Shown here piece by piece: positions 1 through 13,389 of a DNA stretch of 64,000 bases (its first letter is position 1; each line of letters starts with the position of its first letter). A program made the translations under genes and the position numbers. The stretch is taken from assembly GCA_013399695.1 (NCBI GenBank), contig VXAU01004440.1:189127-253126 (forward strand). Direction: 5' to 3'. The notes beneath the pieces are model-generated. The model was given only the letters and a program-made list of their open reading frames with translations, was not told where the DNA came from and did no database searches. This DNA comes from Formicarius rufipectus. Lineage: Eukaryota; Chordata; Aves; Passeriformes; Formicariidae.

Positions 1-3000
1 TAAATTTCCCCTGATTGTGGTATATAAATGTTGAACTTTAGGTGTAATGGTTATGGAAACACAAGAGGACTCTTTTAAGATACTGTATTGGGCTTTTCTC
101 TTGTACAGGTGTGAGGGGGGAAAAATATAACAGGCTTCATTTCTTGTCATTACTCAGTCAGATACCGTTGGTATTGTGTCACACTTTGAAGTTGAGGTTC
201 AGAAGACTCTATAACTTGGCTCATCTTAAAATTTTCATCTGGGGGGGAAAAAAAAAAGGCTTTTGTTCAAAGTCATGTTCCTAAACAGCTGCCATAGTTG
301 GATTTTTTTCTAGTCCAGCAAACTTTTTACTCTGTTCATTTGTTATGTAATTACTTTTGATGTCAAAGACCAAATGAGTGTATTATGCTAAGTGTCTGCT
401 CAGGTTTACCTGGAGAAATGTGCGTGCTGGGGAAGAGGGAAACTAGCAGCATTTGTAATGCTTTCCATAGATGTGAAAGATTCCCAAAAGCTATCTGTCA
501 GCTGCACTTATGTTGTCTCTCAGAAGTAATTTTTTTCCTAGGGGGAGAATTTAATAAGATTAAAAAAGACTGAAAACTACATCATTCTACAGATCATTTT
601 TTTTAACCAGTAAAGATAAGGTTCTCCCTGTGTCACATATTGTATTGGCACTGAAAGATGCCCTACCCATTCTGGAAACCTTGCTTCTAAACAACAGAAT
701 CAATTTGTTGAGTACCTCAACCTTCTCCTCGTCTACTGTTATGAGTTTACTGATGTTGTTTACTGGATGGGGGTAAATCTCCTTTGTGCTCCCTTTTCTA
801 GTTAGCATTCCTGTAGAAACCCTTCTTGTCATTCTTTGTGTCCTTTGCCATGTTCAGTTCCAACTTCGCCTTGGCCTTCCTCACCCCATCCCTGCACAAC
901 CAAACTTCATCTCTATGCTATTCCCACTTCCCTGTCCTTGTTTCCACTGTGCTTTTAGTTTGACCAGCAGTTCCCTACTCAGCCATGCTGGGCACTTGCC
1001 TTCCTTGCTGGATATCTTGCTCCTGGGGATTGCTGGCTTTTGCACTCTATGGAAGACTTCCTTAAGTATCTGTCAACTCTGTTCCACTCCTTAGTCCCTG
1101 AGGGCAGTCTCTCAGGGATTCCTATTGACTATCTTGTTGAAGAGCTGGAAGTTTGCTTTCTTAAAGTTCAGAGGTCTAACTTTGCTCTTTACCTGGCCCA
1201 TATCCCTCAGGACTGCAAGCTCCAGCAATGCATGGTCACTGCAGCCCGGGCTGCCTCCCATCTTGGTGTGTCCCCAATTAGCTCACTTACACTGGTGATG
1301 TTGTGGATTTCTGGGGCAAAAGACTCAGTGGTTGGTGCCTGTGCTTGTTCAAGAATGAGGCTGAACTTTCCCTGCTCTGTTTTTTTTTTTTTTTTTCCTG
1401 GTTAAGAGATGAGCTCATCCCAGAGCTCAAGGAATAATTCAGTTAAAGTCAATCAGCTGCAAGATGTGTGTACATTCACTCTCAGGCTTCATTAGTTTTG
1501 TTGTTCACACAGCTGAACTTGAACAAAATTCTATAGTGGATTGATTAAATTCAGAACTCTTTAAATCTGTGAGTCTTTTAAGGAAACTATCTCCTTGCTG
1601 CACCTAGCAACATTATTCTTGACTCTTCCCAAGGTTCAGATCTTGTCAGATAAACTTCAGATAATATTGTTTGAAGCTGCACATAATCTTACAGCAGTGT
1701 CTTTCATTACATTTTCTGAAGTATCCCTTGTGTGCATGTTGACTAATAGCAAAGCTTGACAAAGGATTTTACACACAAACATCTTGCTTCATGTACTATT
1801 AAATGTGTCATTTGATATCTTCTATTATAGACTTCTTGGTTTTGACTTTGCTATGACATCCTAAAAGAAAAAGAAGCTGCTAACAGATGATGATGTAACA
1901 CTTGTCAGCAATTCATCATGATTTTTCCTAGTTTAGATTTAATTGTTCTTGGCATGAACAGTTCATAGAGACTTTAAAAAAAATTCTTTCTGGTCAATGC
2001 ATCAATTTGATGCAAAAGATAATTAGTGTGATTATTGCAGCCTACGTGCATACTACTTTTTCCGCCCTGGCTTTCTTCAGTGTTCCAATGTTTTTAAAGA
2101 TTGGAAGATAGGTGGGAGCAGAAGAGTTCAAGTTATTTTTAGGGGACTTGTGCTCCTTTGTACAAGTATTTAACAGTAACTGATGGACTGTGCTCTTTTG
2201 TGCCTCTCATCTTTCATATTCCTGAAGCCTTACACCTGGAAAGGAAATGCAACCAAGAGACATGACTGGACCCACCATCAGCTGCACTAACAAAGGGATT
2301 GATGATCTTCCAGAGCAAACATTAGCTAACCTTCAGAGAAGAAACAGCTGGCATTGAGCTGTGTCCAGGGAATGGTCTGGGGTTGGGGGCATGTCTAGGG
2401 AAGACAGTCAGATCAGGACTAGTGGTATGGAACTGTTTCTCTGCCTTTCTAAACAAGGTCCTGACAAAAACTTCTTTAAAAACTTTTCACCTTTCTTATC
2501 TTTCACGTGAAAGAGAGCAAAGCTGGCTGATGGATTGTTTTAATAATCTAAATAATGATCATTCCGTTTGATAATTAACTGTACAAATCTGAAAGAAACA
2601 ACTGGTGGGTCAAGAAAGATAAATTTGCAGGCTATATTTGGGGGAATAGCTCAAAAAGCTTATTTGGCTATAAAGATAGGTTATGCTTTGTAATGAGAAG
2701 GCATTTTGTTGCAAGTGTCATGGCAACTTTAGAGCTTCTTTATATAGTCTAATTTAAAATGTATTCACCCTGTAGCGATGAAATTGCAATCTATGTATGA
2801 ATCATAAAAGCAGGAGATGGAAAATACCTCTTGAACATATGAACCAGTTCCTCAATGGATACAACTCAGTTTCACTCACGGGCAGAGAACAGATATTCTC
2901 TGTCTTCAAAGCCAGTCCATTTGTCCTGGGTTTTCTGAATGTTGGTTCTTTCTAGAGTCTCTTTGTCTAATGCCAGTGCTGGTCTTAGCTAAGAAACTTT

Positions 3001-3372
3001 TGTTAATTAGAGATCTCAGTATTTCAGTTTTATTTTGACAGCTTGTGAGCGCTGCTGTTGACTATGTGGTTCTACGGAAGCTTGAATAGCCATTGAGCAC
3101 TGATAAAATTCAGTTATATCAGGGTGCTTAGTAGCCTTTATGTTTCAGGGTGCAGATTAGTTGCCTACTGAGTTAAGATCTTAACTGTGTGAGTCCTCCT
3201 CTTTGGTTCCATCAGTCTGTGTTGATATTTGAAATCAAAGTGTAATCAGGAAATGACAGGGGGTTTTATATTATTATTGGTGGGGGTTTTTTTTAATGTT
3301 CTGTGGTAAGTGACTCAGTTACTTGTTAATGCTAAGCATTGGTATAAGTTATCTGAAATACAAGAAGGTTCT
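1..3372. other. Unannotated AT-rich sequence
   Basis: No gene or repeat family recognised. It holds a 17-base T run at 1380-1396 and a G run followed by an A run near 241-258. The open frames here (for example about 786-1405 on the plus strand) are low in charged residues, fit no family I know and include homopolymer sequence, so I treat them as chance. Confidence 0.6.
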
Positions 3373-3384
3373 AGAAAGAAAATG
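3373..3384 (+). repeat. Left target site duplication of SINE-like element
   Basis: The 12 bases agaaagaaaatg recur without mismatch at 3816-3827, directly after the AAC tail. The bases just outside the repeat differ on both sides. A perfect 12-bp pair bracketing a CpG-rich unit is what LINE-driven retroposition leaves. The A-rich content raises the chance of coincidence somewhat. Confidence 0.7.
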
Positions 3385-3815
3385 CCTGCCACCTTTTGGG
3401 GCTTGCCCCAGCTCGTGTTGCAGGCGTGGCTGCAGTGCCACGTTTGTGTCATTCGATGGCAGAGAGGACAAGGCGAGGTCTTCCCCTGGTGCTCTGACCC
3501 ACGTGGGCTCCCAAGATTTCTCAACAGCCTGACATTATTGCTTTGCTGTTTGTATGTTACACTTGAGAAGCAGCAGGCGTTGGCCAAGTGGCGTAGGCCC
3601 CCGCCTGTGGAGCCGGCTCCTCCTCTGAGGACGCCGGTTCGAATCCTGGAGGAACTCGCTGTCGCTGTCCGAGCTGCTCGGCCGTGGCAAGATGAGCCTC
3701 AGGGGTAAAGGGGGTGGGGCCAGTTCTGCACACACTGTGCCTCACTTAAAAAATCCATTGCGCAGGCTTATCCCAAGATCTTCGTTCGTGAAGTCCAGCC
3801 AACAACAACAACAAC
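3385..3815 (+). mobile_element. Putative tRNA-derived SINE (431 bp)
   Basis: This is a non-coding retroposon candidate. Seen directly: a 431-bp unit between perfect 12-bp direct repeats, many CpG dinucleotides in contrast to its flanks, a tRNA-like core at about 3574-3657, and a 3' tail of AAC repeats at 3800-3815. The order is a 189-bp 5' domain that I cannot place, the tRNA-like part with pol III boxes, a 140-bp 3' domain, then the tail. Most SINEs begin with the tRNA part, so the 5' domain is odd. It could be a second module, an older insertion, or part of an unusual family. Known background: birds are poor in SINEs, but lineages with RTE elements (AviRTE) are reported to carry tRNA-derived SINEs. 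Membership of such a family is inference. High CpG and intact flanks suggest a fairly recent insertion. An alternative is a lone tRNA pseudogene whose flanking repeats match by chance. Confidence 0.65.
3574..3657 (+). promoter_or_regulatory. tRNA-like core with pol III A and B boxes
   Basis: An A box TGGCCAAGTGG lies at 3581-3591 and a B box GGTTCGAATCC at 3636-3646. Both fit the RNA polymerase III internal promoter consensus. The 44-base gap between them suits a class II tRNA (Leu or Ser type, long variable arm) better than a class I tRNA. The T stem after the B box is only partly paired and no clean acceptor stem closes, so this is not a working tRNA gene. It most likely served as the promoter of the SINE-like unit around it. 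Confidence 0.75.
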
Positions 3816-3827
3816 AGAAAGAAAATG
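3816..3827 (+). repeat. Right target site duplication of SINE-like element
   Basis: Perfect copy of the 12 bases at 3373-3384, starting right after the last AAC unit of the tail. It marks the 3' boundary of the insertion. Confidence 0.7.
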
Positions 3828-6800
3828 AGTCTTTTGTACTGGCCATTCAATGGAATGCAAGGTTTAGGATGGTGGTTCTTAAAGCGTGTTGGGAGATCCT
3901 GTGTTGTTCTGATGTCAAACTTTTAGACTTAAGGGGCAGTTCTTTGGGAATTTTTTGATGTCTTCCTAGCAGAAACTAGTTAAATTCCCCAAAGGCACCA
4001 AACCTTGCATTACTCTATCTTATCCATAGCTTTGTATCCTACTGAAGAGTTCTGTTTTCAAGGTCCATGATGATTATCTTTAGTACTCTTCAGTTCTACC
4101 AGAACTGTCTGAGAACACTCTGTAGAGTGACTTTCACTCCAGCTATGAAATGGGCTATTAGCTTTGAGTGGGATTATTTTAATAAACATCAATGTTTCAC
4201 ACTTCTGGGGGATGGCATAGTTAGAGCCAAAGGCCTACAAGTAACTTATAGTAACTCCTTGAAGCTCACAGATGTGGGAGGCCAGAAGTTTGATTTCATT
4301 TTAAATGAACTATTCAGGTTTTCTAAGAAAACTGAAATAGGCATAATGTAGGCAAAGAACTGGATGAAGCAATTCTGTGTAAGCTTGACTTAGGTGTTGT
4401 CATAAATCCATTATATTTCTTGCTTCAGCTATAGTGGGTGTGCAAGATAGTTAATGTGTCAGGGCAAAATTCGCACAGGTGTACAAACTTGAAATAAACC
4501 TTCAAAAATAAAAGCAAAGCTACTAACAGGTTATTGAAAAGGCTTTAGTGGAAACAAATTGTGATCAACAATGTAGGGAAAACGTGAGTCTGAAAATTGG
4601 GAAGTTTTTGTTTGTTTCTTTTTCTATTAATTGTGAATAGCTCTCAAATGTGGAAAGCATCTGAACTCCAAAGAATTAGTGACAGTGCCTCAATGGCTGA
4701 GATTGGCTTGAATCCCTCTTCATGCACATGTTAAAATGCAAATGTTAATTGGATAGTTGCAAAATTAATAAGGGAAAAATAGATTATTATACAGATTGCA
4801 AATGTACCCATCAAAAACTCATGAAGGGAGATGATAATCTGGCAAAGTATGCTAATATATCTTAGCCTCAAGGCACAGAGACTTTCTTTCCATTGTTGAC
4901 ATTTGTGGGCAGTGATCTGCTGAATGCCTCCATAACCATGTCTGACTGTAAGGACTGGGAGGGGAAAAATTGTTGTTAGTCCTCCCAGTGACTTTTATAA
5001 TGGACCTCCAAAGACTAGACAAAACTCTAAGCCACTTAGAGCAACTGAGCTCTATTGTCTCCTGCAGTACAGTGCTTGCTTATCCTGGTGAAGATCAAGC
5101 TCTGCTTGTATCCATCTCATAGCAATATATTGAAACTTGCATGGAGGGCAAGCAGGACTTTGATCAATATTGCACGCACTTTATTTGAGGACCTACAGCA
5201 GAGGCCCTACACTTAGAAAAACAATTGAAGTAGGTCTTGGGAACACTTGACAGAATATATAAACATGATGTTGTGGTCTCGGTGGAAATCTAACTATATT
5301 GAACTGAAAATAGACCATACAAGGAGAAAATTGTAGAGTACTTAGTCCTTGTAATAGAATACCACATGCAATAGGCCAGCAAGCTCTGTTTGGATTCCTT
5401 TGGAACATAAAGCTACAACAAAACCATCTTCCTCAAAGAATATAATACATGTCTCCATGCTACCCTGTGAAGTGCTAAAGGAGTTTCTGTCTTACTGAGT
5501 GCAGCATACTATGGGTATCTGAGAGTTAAAATTAAAGGCATTAATTGTCCAGAAGAGGACGTTGCTGGAGTTCCTCTTAAGATCTTGCACTTCTTTAAGA
5601 GAAAACATGAGTCCTGGGGTCAATTTACAGTTTGGTGAAATAAATTTTCAATCACATGCATTGTGTGTTCTTCCATGCAGTAGGACAATACACATATCAA
5701 ATTACTACATATCAACAAACCTTGTGTTGTAAAGCATTTTCTGGGCTAGATGTGGTCTGATGTATGTTTGTATAATTTTCCAGCTGTTGATTTTTATCCA
5801 GGAGTGTTCTCCTTGACACTTCTTTTGAAAAGTAGCTAAGGAAAACTAGGTGAAAACAGCATTAAGTTCTGACTTTTATGCCATTAGGCTGTTTGTTTTC
5901 ATTTTTAATTCACCAGGCCCAAATCTTTTATTGTAGCACAATAGTCCGTTACTCTTTCATTTCAGTGTTTTGTTCAACTAACTAAATTGCATTGTGAAGT
6001 AGAAACTTATTTTATCTTAAGGTTTGCCTTTTTTTTTTTTTTTTTTAAGATCTAGAGTCTTCTCCCAACTTCTCCTTAGTCTTTTATCTTCTAGTATGTT
6101 ATTTCCCAAATGCAGGTTATGAGAAGTTTTATAGCAACTAAGCAGTAGTTAAGTAGTTAAGACTGTAGCAGCCTTTGCAGCACAAGTATTAATATGAAAT
6201 TCTCCTTATAACAATGGTTGTAAAATTGTTAATATATCTACTTTAATAAGTAGAGGAAAAAAAAATCCAACATAAAAGGCCTCATGTCTTGACTGGTGTA
6301 GGAAGTGTCCATGAATGGGAGTGTTCTCATATCACAGTGAAGTGGATACTCTTGTGCCAGAACTGTTTCAAAGTTCCTTGTGTTTAAGGTTACAGTGGTT
6401 GTTTTTTGTCTTCAGTAAGGAAACTTTTATTTAGGGACTTGTGTAGTACTTTTTTTATTCCTTTTAAGTACTTTGCCCGATTACAGTATAGAAGCATCTG
6501 CAGAATGAGTTTTCAGTATTTCAGTCTTTTTCCCATATTGCCCTTATGATCTTTCTCAGGAACTACTCCATTTTGGTCCCTGAATGCAGTAATACTACCA
6601 CTATTTGTTGGGCTTGATGAAGACCCACAAGTAAACTAAAGTGAAATAACCAAGCTTTCAACTCTGACTTACGCCTTGTCACTCAGAGTTGTTGAATGTG
6701 GTGCCAATCTTCCAAATAAGTGCTAGAGTCGTATATATGGAACTTGCAACAAGCAAGATTACTGATTAGAAACTCTTCTGTAATTTGGAAATGACATGAG

Positions 6801-9800
6801 GAAGGAGCACCTGCCTGAACTCTGTCAAGGAACTGGCAAAAGTGTATGGGCCCTGCACTTGGGTTTCAGCATTGAAAGTCTGACTGAAGTCCTTCACTGC
6901 AAGTGCCTAAAACAAACTGAAAAGTTCACTAACTACTAAGAAGATAAAGGAAGGAAGAAAAAACATCTGCTGAGGTATGTTCAGTATAATGATACATATC
7001 TAACCCTTGGCTCTGAAAGCTGTCACTTTACTAGGGCTCAGAAGACAGGATTGCTTGCTCTGGAGCAGCACCGCTCCACTGTGAATGCCTTTTTGTTCCT
7101 TTTCCTGAAGGAGCTGCTAATCTCTAGGACTGGAATAGTACAGCACCCACTTGGATGTTTATTCTGAATTGCTGCAACTGTTCTATTGTTACTTAACTGT
7201 CTGTTATGTGGTCCAAAGGTGAAAACAGTGCTAAGTTACAGAGAACAATTTTCATATGTAGAGCAGGTCAGCTCTTCCAGCGTCTGCTGCAGTGGGACAA
7301 TAACCCATCACCATGGTATTTTGTTTTTGTGTCAGTATAACAGAAAGAGACGTAAGTATCACCAAGTCTTAAGCAATTTAAGGCTTTCCCCATCAAACCC
7401 ACTGATTCCCACACAATATTTATGAAGGATAAGTGAGGTAAAAACATTCAGTAACTGCTGGAGAGCTTTGGGCTCAGTTTGCTCAGGCCTCTGGATAAGT
7501 ATCGTGATACTGCTCTGCTTTGCTTTCCCTTGAGCTGGTACCTGTAGAGATTTGCTGAACAACCACAAACTCAGGAACAGGAGGGAACACCACAGACATT
7601 CAAGTGAGCTTTTTCTTGTTTCTTTTGTCCTGAGGTTTCTCACTCAGTTAAAATACTAGGTGTACTCTGCTTTTTGATGTTTTTATAGGAGAGCCAACAC
7701 CCCTGTGTGCTTTAGAGCTGACAGATACATTTGCAACTAAACTAGCTCTGGAGGGAGGCTCATGCCAGCGCCTGCCACAGGGAGGCAGAAGCATTAAATC
7801 TTAAAATATTTTGAAACCAAGTCCTTGATATGTATCTCACTTTATGAAAACCAAGCTTTGGAGCATCTGTAGCTGCCTCTGATGTATGCAGATGCTTGGG
7901 GAGAGGCAAATTTTGCAGGCGAGGATACAGAACATCAAACAAGTTCATGCATAGTGGGGTTTTATTTGGTGTTTTGATAAGGTGGAAAAAATTGCTGTGA
8001 AAACATATCAGCAATAATTAAAAAGAAGACACCCACCCCACCCCCATCCCTGACAGGAGTTACACAACTGGTTCCCACCAGTTGCACTTCATAGTTACCA
8101 GCTGTGGTCACTTTCCCTTTGTGAAGGCAACTCTACAGTTCATATCAGTGACAATGACACATTAACGTTGCAGTAATTGTGTTTTCAAACATGGCTGGCT
8201 GCCTGTTCAGCTAATGGGCTGCTTACTCAGCTGCTTGCAGTAATTTAGAAACGCAGCATGGCATATTCTTGTTTCTGGACTACCTTTTTGGTGAGGATGT
8301 GGTCTGACTGCACTGTGAAAATTCTCTTAGGAAAGCTGTAGAGAATTCTAAAAAGTGTGTGTGCCTTAATTGAGTCTTATCCCTTTGCAGCACTAGTGAA
8401 TGTGATTGAAATCATACTTGCATCCTGGTGAACAGAGTATTGAAAGCTCTGTGGTGGTTTGTCGTATATGCTTTTTATACTTGGTAATGCAGGTGAAAGA
8501 AATGGAGAAGGGGAGACAAAATTCAAAGTGAAAAGTGATGTTTTGTCCTTACTTCAGTAAAGCAGGACAAATTATCAAAGCACATATGGAAGAAAGGTTA
8601 CTCTGTTATCTGAAACTGCTGCAACTCAGTACATATCTGGGCATAATGGAATTTTTTTAAAGAATGTGGTATCATCTGTAATGTCAGATGTCCTACCTGT
8701 TACTATCTGTGTTGGACTTCATCCAAATGGCTGTAAATATAGATCTCTGCTGCATGCTTTAGATCACTTTCTGTTAATACAAGTGAGTTTGTGGGTTGAA
8801 ATCCACTTAAAAGAGAAATTTCTTGCTGACTAAAAAATGTTTGTGTAAGGAAAACCTCTTCTGCCTGTGAAGTGATATTGCAGTCTATTGTATTAAGATG
8901 TATTACAGGTTTAAATTACAGATTATGACACTTCAAAGGTGCTTTCTGATACTCTTGCAGCAATCAGACATACAGTCATGATGTTCCTGTGGCTTACAAC
9001 TGAAAAGGAAGGGAAAATGCACTTGATACCAGAGAATGCATTTCTGCAAAACATCTTGTTTTGCTCTCATCCTGTATGCAGCCACAAAAACACATTGCTG
9101 AGAGCAGGAATGTCCCCTCCAACTTCCACTGTTCTGCTCATGCACTGCAGCAGAGGTCCTGGAGTGGTGTCCTCTGCTATGTGGGGCTTGTAACCTCCAA
9201 ATGCTACAAGGTTCTCTTTATATTTCACTAGCCTATTGAGCACAGGTCTTTACACAGCCCAAGGCTTGAATTTGGAATCACATCATCTAGCTTCCACTCT
9301 AATTAGATATTAAGTACATTGGACATTTTCCTGTGTTAATATCCAGTGAGACTGTATACAAGGTGATGAGTAAATAAAACATCAGTATGTTTACATTTTT
9401 TACTTAGGCATAACCACTCCTTGATATATGTATAATACCCACTTTTAAATGGGGCAGGAGGGAATTTCGATTTTGTTTCAAAATTTGTGGAAGTTTTAGA
9501 TTGAAATTAATCACATTGCTCTAGTTTTTATCACATTGTTCTTTTCTTCCCTTTTCAGATTAAATGTAGCTTTTAAAATTACTGTTTTCATGTTTCTTGT
9601 TCTTCAAAATTAAAGGGGAGATAGAGAACCTGGATGTTAAACTGTTTTTACTGCTTTGCACTTTCTTGTGCTTTTGTTATGTGCTTCCAGGAGAAAATAA
9701 TCTGTGCTGTGTGTTGTTCTGCCATAGGCTTTACATATTGGTAAGCTTTTTGCCTGTGAGAGATGTGTTAAAACCACTATGAGCAGCATAAAATAAATGG

Positions 9801-12800
9801 TTTATATACATAAGCTGTTTAATGTCCTGTTACAACCAGTAAGATCTATGTTGCTCTACTAATGCAAGGAATCACTTAACCTTTCTGGCAACTGACCTTT
9901 CTTCTGTAGTGTTTAGAGGGGTTATTCTTGCACATCTCAACACTGCACAAAGTGCTGTGTGTGTTTTTCAGGTGGCAGAGTACATGTCTTGCTGTCACAC
10001 AGGGGCTGCCTTAAACCTGCTGCTTCTGGTGTCTTATCAGTTTCTTCAGTTAAGAATGGCCTGCCACACATTTTCTTTCTCATCTTGACTAGCCATAACA
10101 ATTTCAACTGCTGCTGAGTTTTGCATTTGACTGGCTTCGATGTTGCAAAAATGGTGTGTGACAAGCCTGACTTCCCATTTCCAGGTAAATCACACAATGA
10201 CAAGGGAGCCCTGTTTACTGCAATGACACTTTACATTTTCAGATATCATGACTGAGCAAATGCTCCATTGCCTTGGTTACAGTGGTCACTGAGGTAATGT
10301 CTGACAGGTTTTTAAGTTTTCATGTGTCTACAAAAGAGTCTGATAATGTTACTGTGTGCACTGGTTTTTGTGGGGCAATGGGTGATTTCTACTATGCATG
10401 AAAATCTGCTGAGTGTTTCAACACAACTGTAGCCTATTGCTTAAGCTGGATATTCTAATGCACATCAGAGCCCTGCACTGAGAACAGTCACGGTCCTGCT
10501 GGGGAATGCACTGCATCTTTAGAGCCTCCAGAGAAATATTTCTATTTCAGAGTGACTCCCACATAGTTCTGAGAAACTTTTAAAAAGAATTTTCTAGTAT
10601 ACAACCAAAGTGGTTTGTCACTCTGTGTAATACTGAAGTATTTTTCAAACCACCTTGAGAGTAAAAATGTTCTGGAGTATTAAGGGTTTTTTCTGCAGTG
10701 TCTGATTATGCAGGTGCAGTTGATGTAAACTTTGCCTTTTTAATTCTGCTCTCCCCACCCACAGCTGTTACCTCAAACCGGTCTGAAATTGATTTATTTT
10801 AACAGTTCATGTTCTCATTCAGATGCTATACATCTGTTACAAGACTCTCTTGCAGGAGTTAGTAATATAACCCTTGATCATTCTTTTTTTTTAACTTGTT
10901 GCAGCAGCAGTGGTCTTTCTATAAATTTTTTTTTTCACATTTGAGTGATAGTTTGTTCCCTTGGGAGAAGTGGACTCAGCACCAAAGATCTGGACAGTGG
11001 GAGCTGCAGGATTGTGTGCTGAAAGGTTCCTTTTTCCTACTGAAATATTTCAGGACCAGAATGGTTTTAAAGCATAATTTCAGTGAGATCCAACTCTTAA
11101 TGACTGATCATGCAAGGTACTCATGTACCTAGAGAGGAAAAACAGCTCTTGACCCTGTTTCTCTTCAGACAACAATTGTGTTTCAGTTGGATTTGAAGAG
11201 ATTTTTTTTTTTTTAATGTTAATTTTTTTAAATTTCTAAAATTTTTGTTTGGCTACCTCTCGTTGGTGATTTGCACTTTGGAAACACTATTCACCTGATT
11301 ATCTGAGAAGGTTGAGTGATGTACTTGTGTAGGATTTCTAGGAATTACTTGTACTTTTCTGTACCGGTAAAATGTGCTGATGATTTTGGCGTGTTCTGAC
11401 AGACTTCTATTATGGCTAAGGGACCGAGCACTTTTACTGTCCTTTTCTCCATCCTTTTAACAATTTAAAAGATTTGAAGTGATTTTTTTTTTCCTTTTCT
11501 GACCAAAAGATATTGATGAATGTGTCTGCATATACCTCAGTCTACTCTAACACAAATATTGTGTGGCATCCATTGTTGTCTTTTGTTGAATGTTTGCAGC
11601 TTTTTCAGAAATCTAGATTTCTAACTTCAAGCATGGTTGTAGGAGCTGCCTTGGCTTTCCCTTCCATTTTATGTTTAATGTGCATTAGAGGCAAGAGTTT
11701 AATGTTCATTTTTACCTCTTCCCTTATGATTTGTGATCCCTTTTAAAATAAGTTCTGAAAGTATAGTTCCTGGAAAACTGCAGTTTCCCCTGTTCAAAAT
11801 TGGTATAACTTTCATTCATGGGATTATGATGGTTGTAAACGTAGGTCTTAGTTTTATTCCTTTTTTCCCCCTTGGGTTTCATGCTGCATGCAAGAAAGTG
11901 GATATGTTTGTTCAGGCTTTTTTCTGGTGCTGATGCACAATTTGTTTAGGTTGTTTGGGTTTTTTTGTTTTGTTTGGTGTGTTTTCTGTGGGTTTTTTTG
12001 TTTGTTTGTCTTAATGAGATATCAGTGTAGAAATCCCAAAAAAGTGTCAATGTGTGTCATGTTGATGTCCTTGTGACGGAGAAGGTCTGATCTTGCAAGT
12101 ATTTATATACTTAACCTTAGGGTCCTGAGCAAACATACAGGCTTGATTGATAATACTGGCAAACATTAAAATCAGAGCTCTTCCCTACATATGTTCCTGT
12201 TGAGTACCACCTCTTTTGGGTTGTGTTGTTGTTGCTGTTTTTTTCTCCCCATGCTGACTCTACTGCTACTTCTAAGAATATGCAGGCCACTCACTAGTTA
12301 AACAGTGCAGCTTGTTAGAGCAGACCAGTTTCACTTGAGGACAAAAATCATGGCTCTTCTGTATGACCTAATTAAAAGAGTTTGCTGACTTGGAAGACAA
12401 TATTTGCCACATAATCTGTTACTTGTCATACAGTAACCTTGAAGTTAGTGGGGTTACATTGCTAACTGTAGCAACAAGAAGCAAGCAGCCACAGTACCCT
12501 GCACTGTTCCTTTGATATGATGGTAAGCTGCATTAGTCATAAATGCTGAGACTTAGAAATTAGTATTTATTCCCAAGTCTCTCAGTTGCTGTTAAGTATT
12601 TACTTTTTGGGTATTATTGGCTTCAAGGAGCATTAACAAAATGATGATTATATGTTGGTTTAAAGGCTGTGAATGTTTAATACTTCAAGCGGGAAGACTT
12701 TGATTTACTACCAGTGATTTCAAGAATAATTGGGAACACCACACTTAAACATATGCTCTAACTGATACTTCCTGTAGTAGCTCAGTTGGAGGTGGAATTT

Positions 12801-13389
12801 TTCTGTGGTTGCACATTTCCAGGGGTTTTGAGTGTGAAACAGTTGCAAGGCTCCATCCAAACTTCATGTGTGCACACCTCAGAGAGATAAAATGTTTTAT
12901 CTCTTCAGTGAAGATAGGGTGAATGTGGTATATAAACATGGCAATTTGATTTGCCACAAGTGTTTTGAATTTGGACTATCATGTAAGGAACTGAGCAATA
13001 TGAGTATCTTCAATAGTGCCTGACTTCTGTTCTTAACACCTGCTAGCCTCATCCATTGGGCTACTGTCATGAGTGTTGAATTGATACAATAAAAGGAAAA
13101 AAAAGCTAGATGTTTTTAGATAGATTTTGCAGCTGAATGAGACATTCCTGCACAGATGAAAGAAAAAAAGTGTGAGTAGGGAAACAGCATGGATTTAGCA
13201 AGAGTGAAGCATGTTTGACTGTCCTTTTGTGGTCAATGACTAGGTCTGTAGACAAGGGATGAGCAGTGGGTATCATTTACTTTCTCTTTAGCAACATCTC
13301 TGTGGTCTCCTGCAATATTTGTGTTTCCAAGTTAGGGCCAGGTGCCTAATTAGATGCATAAATAAAATCTGATTAGATAATGAGGTGTA
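3828..13389. other. Unannotated AT-rich sequence
   Basis: No gene or clear repeat recognised in 9.5 kb. It holds homopolymer T tracts at 6029-6046 and 11202-11214 and a GTTT-rich simple stretch at about 11940-12010. Faint matches to old CR1 3' ends (near 5745) and to an ancient short repeat (near 4461) were too weak to call. Confidence 0.55.

Noticed and set aside
1885..1922. Possible C/D snoRNA (gatgatgatg with nearby inverted catcat)
   Set aside because: No D box at a suitable distance and no terminal stem. The small inverted repeat alone is not enough.
3574..3657. Functional tRNA-Leu or tRNA-Ser gene
   Set aside because: The A and B boxes are good, but the acceptor and T stems do not pair properly and the segment is embedded in a larger unit with flanking duplications.
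4460..4490. Similarity to an ancient short amniote repeat (gggcaaaattcgcacaggtg)
   Set aside because: Too short, and it lacks the rest of the repeat. A similar fragment near 43693 is equally weak.
5739..5790. Possible old CR1 3' end (tgggctagatgtggtctgat)
   Set aside because: Only about 20 bases match and nothing extends on either side.
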